From: Streptomyces longwoodensis
GTDB taxonomy: Bacteria; Actinomycetota; Actinomycetes; Streptomycetales; Streptomycetaceae
Direction of reading: 5' to 3'
DNA length: 64,000 nucleotides
Assembly: GCF_001514125.1 (NCBI RefSeq)
Contig: NZ_KQ948551.1
Location: forward strand, 583,565-647,564
In this document: positions 58,773 to 64,000 of the stretch, piece after piece
Layout of the letters: every line of letters begins with the position of its first letter
Position numbering within the stretch: the stretch's first letter is position 1
The notes under the pieces: model-generated
What the model was told of the DNA's origin: nothing
What the model saw: only the letters and a program-made list of their open reading frames with translations
Database searches by the model: none
Position numbers and translations under genes: made by a program

Positions 58773-59441
58773 ATGACCTCTGTGCCCACGCCCATCCCCT
58801 CCCGTACGCAGTACGTGCTGGAGGAGATCAAGCGCCGCATCCTCACCGGGCAGCTGACGCCCGGCCAGGCCCTCGTCGAGACCGAGCTCGCCGCGCAGTT
58901 CGGGGTCTCCAAGACCCCGGTGCGCGAGGCGCTCAAGACCCTGGCCGGCACCGGACTGGTCGTCATGAGCCAGTACAAGGGCGTCACGGTGCGCATGGTG
59001 GACGCGGACATGGCGCGCGAGGTCTACGACGTACGACTGCTCCTCGAACCCGAGGCGCTGCGCCGGGCGGTGCGCCGGGGTGCCTCCCTGGACGCCGCGC
59101 GCGACGCCCTCACCCGGGCCGACGACGCCACCGACACCGCCGAACGCTCCCTCGCCAACCGGGAGTTCCACCGCGCCCTGTACGTGCCGTGCGGCAACCC
59201 GCTGCTCGGCCGGATGCTCGACGAGGTCCGCGACCAGGCCGCCCTGGTCTCCGCCGTGGCCTGGGCCGCCGACCCCTCCTGGGAGCGCGAGGCCGGCGAG
59301 CACCGGGAGATCCTGCGCCTCGCGCTGGCCGGCGACGCGGACGGCGCGGCCCGCGCCCTGCACGCCCACATCGCGTCCTTCGTCGAGCGGGCGTTCCCCG
59401 GGGCGGACGTCCCCGCATCCCAGCAGGAGGGCCAGGAATGA
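58773..59441 (+). CDS. GntR-family (FCD) transcriptional regulator
   Basis: A 222-residue regulator. The winged helix (about 10-78) reads RTQYVLEEIKRRILTGQLTPGQALVETELAAQFGVSKTPVREALKTLAGTGLV. The FCD ligand domain follows: YDVRLLLEPEALRRAV, NREFHRALYVPCGN and EHREILRLALAGD, whose Asp/His residues fit a metal-assisted sugar-acid pocket. It is the first gene of an operon with a DapA-family enzyme and an IlvD/EDD dehydratase (4-bp overlaps). It probably senses a sugar acid or keto-deoxy intermediate. Confidence 0.93.
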   Translation: MTSVPTPIPSRTQYVLEEIKRRILTGQLTPGQALVETELAAQFGVSKTPVREALKTLAGTGLVVMSQYKGVTVRMVDADMAREVYDVRLLLEPEALRRAVRRGASLDAARDALTRADDATDTAERSLANREFHRALYVPCGNPLLGRMLDEVRDQAALVSAVAWAADPSWEREAGEHREILRLALAGDADGAARALHAHIASFVERAFPGADVPASQQEGQE

Positions 59442-60349
59442 GCGGCGTGGTGTTCGAGAGCCAGCGGGCGGCCCTGGCCGACGTGGTGGCCATCCCGGTG
59501 ACCCCGTTCGCCGAGGACGGCTCCGTCGACCGGCGGGCCCACCGGGCGCTGCTGCGCCGGCTGCTCGACGGCGGGATCACCACCCTCACCCCCAACGGCA
59601 ACACCGGCGAGTTCTACGCCCTCACCCCCGAGGAGCGGCGCCTGGTCACCGAGCTGACCGTCGAGGAGAGCGGCGACCGGGCCGCCGTCCTGGTCGGCGT
59701 CGGCCACGACGTGCCCACCGCCGTCGCCTCCGCCCGGCACGCCCGCGAACTGGGCGCCCGGATGGTCATGGTCCACCAGCCCGTCCACCCCTACGTCGCA
59801 CAGAGCGGCTGGGTCGACTACCACCGCGCGATCGCCGAGGCGGTGCCCGAGCTGGGCGTCGTGCCGTACATCCGCAACGCGCAACTGCCCGGCGCCCGTC
59901 TCGCCCAGCTCGCCGACGCCTGCCCGAACGTGATCGGCGTGAAGTACGCCGTGCCGGACGCCGCGAAGTTCGCCGCGTTCGCCCGCGACGCGGGCCTGGA
60001 CCGCTTCGTGTGGGTCGCGGGCCTCGCCGAGCCGTACGCGCCGTCCTACTTCTCGGCCGGCGCCACCGGCTTCACCTCGGGCCTGGTCAACGTCGCCCCG
60101 TCCGTCTCGCGCGACATGATCGAGGCGCTGCGGGCCGGCGACTACCCGGCCGCGATGAAGGTCTGGGAGCAGATCCGCCGCTTCGAGGAGCTGCGCGCCG
60201 CCGACGGCAGCGCGGACAACGTCACCGTCGTCAAGGAGGCACTCGCCTCGCTCGGCCTGTGCCGCCGGGACGTGCGCCCGCCGAGCCGGCTGCTGCCGGA
60301 GACGGAGCGGGCCGAGGTCGCCGCCATAGCCGCGGGGTGGTCGCTGTGA
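59438..60349 (+). CDS. DapA-superfamily enzyme, likely keto-deoxy sugar-acid aldolase or dehydratase
   Basis: A 303-residue class I aldolase-fold protein. Substrate loop PNGNTGEFYALTPEE, catalytic Tyr144 in VVPYIRNAQLP and Schiff-base Lys169 in VIGVKYAVPD are intact. It differs clearly from both dapA (35804) and kdgD (55753). Coupled to an IlvD/EDD-type dehydratase, it would process the 2-keto-3-deoxy product made by that enzyme, by cleavage to pyruvate plus an aldehyde or by dehydration. The ATG overlaps the gntR stop. Confidence 0.85.
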   Translation: MSGVVFESQRAALADVVAIPVTPFAEDGSVDRRAHRALLRRLLDGGITTLTPNGNTGEFYALTPEERRLVTELTVEESGDRAAVLVGVGHDVPTAVASARHARELGARMVMVHQPVHPYVAQSGWVDYHRAIAEAVPELGVVPYIRNAQLPGARLAQLADACPNVIGVKYAVPDAAKFAAFARDAGLDRFVWVAGLAEPYAPSYFSAGATGFTSGLVNVAPSVSRDMIEALRAGDYPAAMKVWEQIRRFEELRAADGSADNVTVVKEALASLGLCRRDVRPPSRLLPETERAEVAAIAAGWSL

Positions 60350-62088
60350 CCGCACCCGGAGCACCGCGGCGCAACCCCGAGGACCTGCGCAGCCACCAGT
60401 GGTACGGCACGGACGGGCTGCGCTCGTTCAGCCACCGCGCCCGCACCCGCCAGCTCGGCTACCTGCCCGAGGAGCACCTCGGCAAGCCGGTCGTCGCGAT
60501 CCTCAACACCTGGTCGGACATCAACCCCTGCCACGTCCACCTGCGCGACCGCGCCCAGGCCGTCAAGCGCGGGGTGTGGCAGGCGGGCGGTTTCCCGCTG
60601 GAGTTCCCGGTCGCCACGCTCAGCGAGACCTTCCAGAAGCCGACCCCGATGCTCTACCGCAACCTGCTCGCCATGGAGACCGAGGAGCTGCTGCGCTCCT
60701 ACCCGGTGGACGGCGCGGTGCTCATGGGCGGCTGCGACAAGACGACGCCCGCGCTGCTGATGGGCGCCGCCTCCGCGGACCTGCCCACCGTGTTCGTGCC
60801 CGCGGGCCCGATGCTGCCGGGCCACTGGCGCAACGAGGTGCTCGGCTCCGGCACCGACATGTGGAAGTACTGGGACGACAAGCGGGCCGGCCTGATCGGC
60901 GACTGCGAGATGGCCGAGCTGGAGAACGGCCTCGCCCGCTCGCCCGGCCACTGCATGACGATGGGCACCGCCTCCACGCTCACGGCCGCCGCCGAGGCGC
61001 TCGGCGTCACCGTGCCCGGCGCGTCCAGCATCCCGGCGGTCGACTCGGGACACGACAGGATGGCCGCCCGGGCCGGCCTGACCGTCGTCGAACTGGTCCA
61101 CCGGAACCGGAAGCTGAGCGACATCCTCACCCGGGAGGCCTTCGAGGACGCGGTCACCACCGTGCTCGGCCTCGGCGGCTCCACCAACGCGGTGATCCAC
61201 CTGATCGCCATGGCCGGCCGCGCCGGAGTGCGGCTCACCCTCGACGACTTCGACCGCATCGCCCGTACGGTCCCGGTCCTCGCCAACGTGCGGCCCGGCG
61301 GACGGACGTACCTCATGGAGGACTTCCACTTCGCGGGCGGACTGCCCGGCTTCCTCTCCCGGATCCCCGACCTGCTCCACCTGGACCGGCCGACCGTCTC
61401 CCACGACACCCTGCGCGCGCAGATCGAGGGCGCGCGGGTGCACCACGACGACGTGATCCGCCCGCGCGACCACCCCGTCGCGGCGGAGGGCGGGGTGGCC
61501 GTCCTGCGGGGCAACCTCTGCCCGGACGGCGCGGTCATCAAGCACATCGCCGCCGAGCCGCACCTGCTCGAGCACACCGGCCCCGCGGTCGTCTTCGACG
61601 ACTACCGGACCATGCAGCGCACCATCAACGACCCGTCGCTCGGCATCACCGCCGACAGCGTCCTGGTGCTGCGCAACGCCGGCCCCAAGGGCGGCCCCGG
61701 CATGCCCGAGTACGGCATGCTGCCGATCCCCGACCACCTGCTCAAGCAGGGCGTGCGCGACATGGTCCGCATCTCCGACGCCCGGATGAGCGGCACCAGT
61801 TACGGCGCCTGCGTGCTGCACGTGGCACCCGAGTCGTACGTCGGCGGGCCGCTGGCCCTGGTGCGCAGCGGTGACCTCGTCACCCTCGACGTCGCGGCGC
61901 GCAGCCTCCACCTGCACGTGGACGACGCCGAACTCGCACGGCGCCGGGCCGCCTGGACCCCGCCGCCCACCCGGTACGAGCGCGGCTACGGCGCGCTCTA
62001 CACCGAGCAGATCACCCAGGCCGACACCGGCTGCGACTTCGCGTTCCTCGCCCGCCCCGGCCGGGTCGCGGATCCGTACGCGGGCTGA
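60346..62088 (+). CDS. IlvD/EDD-family sugar-acid dehydratase (L-arabinonate/D-xylonate dehydratase-like)
   Basis: A 580-residue Fe-S dehydratase that removes water from an aldonic acid to give a 2-keto-3-deoxy acid. Cluster Cys residues are C62 (INPCH), C130 (MGGCDKTTPA) and C203 (SPGHCMTMGTAS), matching the [2Fe-2S] arabinonate/xylonate type. RISDARMSGTSYGACVLHVAPES and GGPLALVRSGD are family blocks near the C-terminus. The GTG start overlaps the previous stop. Substrate specificity (arabinonate, xylonate, galactonate) is not decidable from sequence alone. Confidence 0.88.
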   Translation: MTAPGAPRRNPEDLRSHQWYGTDGLRSFSHRARTRQLGYLPEEHLGKPVVAILNTWSDINPCHVHLRDRAQAVKRGVWQAGGFPLEFPVATLSETFQKPTPMLYRNLLAMETEELLRSYPVDGAVLMGGCDKTTPALLMGAASADLPTVFVPAGPMLPGHWRNEVLGSGTDMWKYWDDKRAGLIGDCEMAELENGLARSPGHCMTMGTASTLTAAAEALGVTVPGASSIPAVDSGHDRMAARAGLTVVELVHRNRKLSDILTREAFEDAVTTVLGLGGSTNAVIHLIAMAGRAGVRLTLDDFDRIARTVPVLANVRPGGRTYLMEDFHFAGGLPGFLSRIPDLLHLDRPTVSHDTLRAQIEGARVHHDDVIRPRDHPVAAEGGVAVLRGNLCPDGAVIKHIAAEPHLLEHTGPAVVFDDYRTMQRTINDPSLGITADSVLVLRNAGPKGGPGMPEYGMLPIPDHLLKQGVRDMVRISDARMSGTSYGACVLHVAPESYVGGPLALVRSGDLVTLDVAARSLHLHVDDAELARRRAAWTPPPTRYERGYGALYTEQITQADTGCDFAFLARPGRVADPYAG

Positions 62089-62166
62089 GCACCGCACCTC
62101 CGCACGTCCCCGCACTCCCCGCACGCTCCGCACCACCCCGGCCCGGCCGCACCGCGCCACCGGAGC

Positions 62167-62174
62167 AAGCGCTT
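62167..62174. promoter_or_regulatory. LacI-type palindrome upstream of the permease genes
   Basis: AAGCGCTT within GAGCAAGCGCTTCC; a CG-centred palindrome 33 bp upstream of the permease ATG, in a 118-bp gap with otherwise low-complexity C-rich DNA. LacI regulators of sugar importers often bind such sites. No LacI gene is in the window. Confidence 0.35.
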
Positions 62175-62206
62175 CCCGCACGACGTACCGAGAACGGAGA
62201 ACAGTC

Positions 62207-63142
62207 ATGGCCCAAGCCGCAGCCGTGGCGAAACCGCCCGCGCCACCGAGGCGGCGCCGTGCCTCCGCCACGCCGCGCAGACTGCCGTACCTGCTGATCG
62301 CACCGGCCGCCCTGCTGATGCTGGGCTTCATCGCCTACCCGGTGGTCAGCGTCTTCTACTACAGCCTGCAGCACTACAACCCCACCAAGCCCTGGCGCAA
62401 CGGCTACGCGGGCCTCGACAACTTCGTGCGCGTCTTCACCGACGACCCGCAGTTCTGGGACACCCTGACCTTCAGCGCCAAGTGGGTCTTCGTCGAGGTC
62501 GGCCTCCAGCTGCTGTTCGGCCTGGCGCTCGCGCTCATCGTCAACCAGACCTTCGTCGGGCGGGGACTGGGCCGCGCCATGGTGTTCTCGCCCTGGGCCG
62601 TGTCCGGCGTGCTGACCTCCGCGATCTGGGTGCTGCTCTACAACTCCCAGACGGGCCTCACCCGTTACCTCGCCGACCTCGGCATCGGCTCCTACGGCAC
62701 CAGCTGGCTGTCCGACACCTCCACCGTCTTCCCGGCCGCGGTCGTCGCCGACCTGTGGCGCGGGGTGCCCTTCTTCGCGATCCTCATCCTCGCCGACCTC
62801 CAGTCCGTCTCCAAGGACCTGTACGAGGCCGCCGAGGTGGACGGGGCGGGCAGGCTCCAGCAGTTCTGGCACATCACCCTGCCCCACCTGAAGGACGCGA
62901 TCGTCCTGTCCACGCTGCTGCGCGCGGTGTGGGAGTTCAACAACGTCGACCTGCTCTACACCCTGACCGGCGGGGGCCCGGCCGGCGAGACCACCACCCT
63001 GCCGCTGTACATCGCCAACACCAGCGTGGACGCCCACAACTTCGGCTACGCGTCCGCCCTGACCACCGTCGCGTTCGTGATCCTGCTCTTCTGCTCGATG
63101 GTCTACCTGCGCCTGAGCAAGTTCGGAGGTGCGTCCAAGTGA
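62207..63142 (+). CDS. Sugar ABC transporter permease (MalF type)
   Basis: A 311-residue membrane protein with six hydrophobic segments. The basic Pro/Arg-rich N-terminus precedes LPYLLIAPAALLMLGFIAYPVVSVFYYSL. The coupling loop is YEAAEVDGAGRLQQFWHITLPHL, followed by the conserved TGGGPAGETTTLPLYIANTS. ACGGAGA lies before the ATG. It follows the dehydratase by 118 bp and overlaps the next permease (GTGA). No binding protein or ATPase is visible before the window ends. Confidence 0.94.
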   Translation: MAQAAAVAKPPAPPRRRRASATPRRLPYLLIAPAALLMLGFIAYPVVSVFYYSLQHYNPTKPWRNGYAGLDNFVRVFTDDPQFWDTLTFSAKWVFVEVGLQLLFGLALALIVNQTFVGRGLGRAMVFSPWAVSGVLTSAIWVLLYNSQTGLTRYLADLGIGSYGTSWLSDTSTVFPAAVVADLWRGVPFFAILILADLQSVSKDLYEAAEVDGAGRLQQFWHITLPHLKDAIVLSTLLRAVWEFNNVDLLYTLTGGGPAGETTTLPLYIANTSVDAHNFGYASALTTVAFVILLFCSMVYLRLSKFGGASK

Positions 63143-64000
63143 TCACCGAGGAGGCCACCCAGGCCGCGCCCGCCCCCGTGCGCGCGACGCCCGAGCCGCC
63201 CCGCCCCGCCACCCGCCACCGGGCCTGGGACGAGGTGCCCCGCTGGCACGTCTACCTGCCCCTGTCGGTCTACCTGGTCTTCACCCTCGTCCCCTTCTAC
63301 TGGATCGTGCTCTTCGCCCTGCGCCCGGCCGGCTCCACCTCGCTCGTGCCCTGGCCCGTCACCTTCGACCACTTCGAGAAGGTGTGGACCGAGCGCAGCT
63401 TCGGCACCTACTTCCAGAACAGCGTCCTCGTCGGGCTGTGCACGCTGGTGCTGACGACGCTGGTCGCGCTGGCCGGCGGCTACGCGCTCGCCCGCTTCGA
63501 CTTCAAGGTCAAGCGCGGGTTCCTGCTCGCCCTGCTGTGCTCCCAGTTCGTGCCCGGCGCGCTGCTGCTGGTCCCGCTGTTCGAGATCTTCGCGAAGCTG
63601 CAGCTGATCAACTCGCTCGGCAGCGTCATCCTCGCCGAGACCGTCTTCCAGCTGCCGCTGTCGATGATCCTGCTCAGCAACTTCATCAAGAACGTGCCGT
63701 ACTCCCTGGAGGAGGCGGCCTGGGTGGACGGCTGCAACCGGCTGACGGCCTTCCGGATCGTCGTGCTACCCCTGCTGCGCCCCGGCCTGATCGCCGTCGG
63801 CTCCTTCGCCTTCGTGCACTCCTGGAACCACTTCCTGTTCGCCCTGATGTTCCTCAACAACCAGGACAAGCAGACGATCCCGGTCGGCCTCAACACCCTG
63901 ATGAGCGCGGACAGCGTCGACCTCGGCGCCCTCGCCGCGGGCGGCATCATCGCCGCCGTGCCCGTGGTGCTCGTGTTCGCCTTCATCCAGAAGTGGCTGA
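63139..64000 (+). CDS. Sugar ABC transporter permease (MalG type), partial at right edge
   Basis: 287 residues visible, open at the window end (the last full codon ends at 63999; no stop seen). The GTG at 63139 overlaps the previous stop. The MalG coupling loop is EEAAWVDGCNRLTAFRIVVLPLL, preceded by PLSMILLSNFIKNVPYS. The N-terminal region before the first helix is Pro/Ala-rich. Probably only a dozen or so residues are missing. It forms a heterodimer with the preceding permease. Confidence 0.93.
   Translation, partial: MITEEATQAAPAPVRATPEPPRPATRHRAWDEVPRWHVYLPLSVYLVFTLVPFYWIVLFALRPAGSTSLVPWPVTFDHFEKVWTERSFGTYFQNSVLVGLCTLVLTTLVALAGGYALARFDFKVKRGFLLALLCSQFVPGALLLVPLFEIFAKLQLINSLGSVILAETVFQLPLSMILLSNFIKNVPYSLEEAAWVDGCNRLTAFRIVVLPLLRPGLIAVGSFAFVHSWNHFLFALMFLNNQDKQTIPVGLNTLMSADSVDLGALAAGGIIAAVPVVLVFAFIQKWL

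Overview
The window is high-GC actinobacterial chromosome, almost certainly Streptomyces. Support: third-position G/C bias throughout, many GTG and a few TTG starts, frequent 4-base ATGA/GTGA stop-start overlaps, several apparently leaderless starts, and a gene order (pgi / pgl-opcA-zwf-tal-tkt / ctaB / ctaA / sufR-BD-Rieske-CSUT / dapD / dapA / secreted nuclease / phoX) that matches my recollection of the SCO19xx region of S. coelicolor. The species cannot be told from this window. No prophage, insertion sequence, rRNA, canonical tRNA or CRISPR array was seen.

Layout. (1) 1-436 is the 3' end of pgi, followed by a small winged-helix/DUF2087 gene. (2) 1.1-11.6 kb is an accessory block: a PadR-controlled FtsX-type ABC exporter (minus), an orphan solute-binding protein, and an alpha-glucosidase/alpha-glucoside importer operon. 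Three copies of one 13-bp motif tie the block together. (3) 11.7-18.4 kb is the pentose-phosphate operon tkt-tal-zwf-opcA-pgl (minus). (4) 18.7-24.1 kb holds the heme O/A synthases ctaB and ctaA, a conserved small protein, an amidohydrolase-like protein and an ABC-2 exporter. (5) 24.4-30.95 kb is the SUF iron-sulfur assembly operon, with its [Fe-S] repressor gene first and a recognisable SufR operator on the start codon. (6) 31-45.1 kb is a mixed core/accessory stretch: an AbfB-domain surface protein, dapD, DUF4291, a nucleotidyltransferase/monooxygenase pair, a HAD-like gene with a broken 5' end, dapA, an ArsR-SRPBCC pair, a secreted nuclease, and a Tat-exported PhoX phosphatase behind a PHO-box-like repeat. 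(7) 45.1-47.05 kb is the most interesting part: two tandem non-coding Y RNAs, one carrying a complete circularly permuted tRNA mimic, directly upstream of a Ro60/Rsr (TROVE-vWA) gene. (8) 47.2-54.2 kb has a TetR regulator, a double-TerD protein, and a DeoR-linked polyol-type ABC importer with a zinc dehydrogenase. (9) 54.7-64 kb is sugar-acid catabolism: uronate dehydrogenase and KdgD (divergent), a GntR/FCD regulator, a second DapA-family enzyme, an IlvD/EDD-family dehydratase, and ABC permeases running off the right edge.

How the genes work together. Pgi, Zwf/OpcA, Pgl, Tal and Tkt form the oxidative and non-oxidative pentose-phosphate route. CtaA/CtaB make heme A for the terminal oxidase. 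SufR senses Fe-S status and controls SufBCD/S/U/T. Three sugar importers (alpha-glucoside, polyol-like, sugar-acid-like) lack an ATPase gene in the visible sequence, which fits the shared MsiK ATPase known in Streptomyces. The Ro60-Y RNA module is expected to take part in RNA quality control, possibly tethering a nuclease or attracting tRNA-modifying enzymes through the tRNA mimic.
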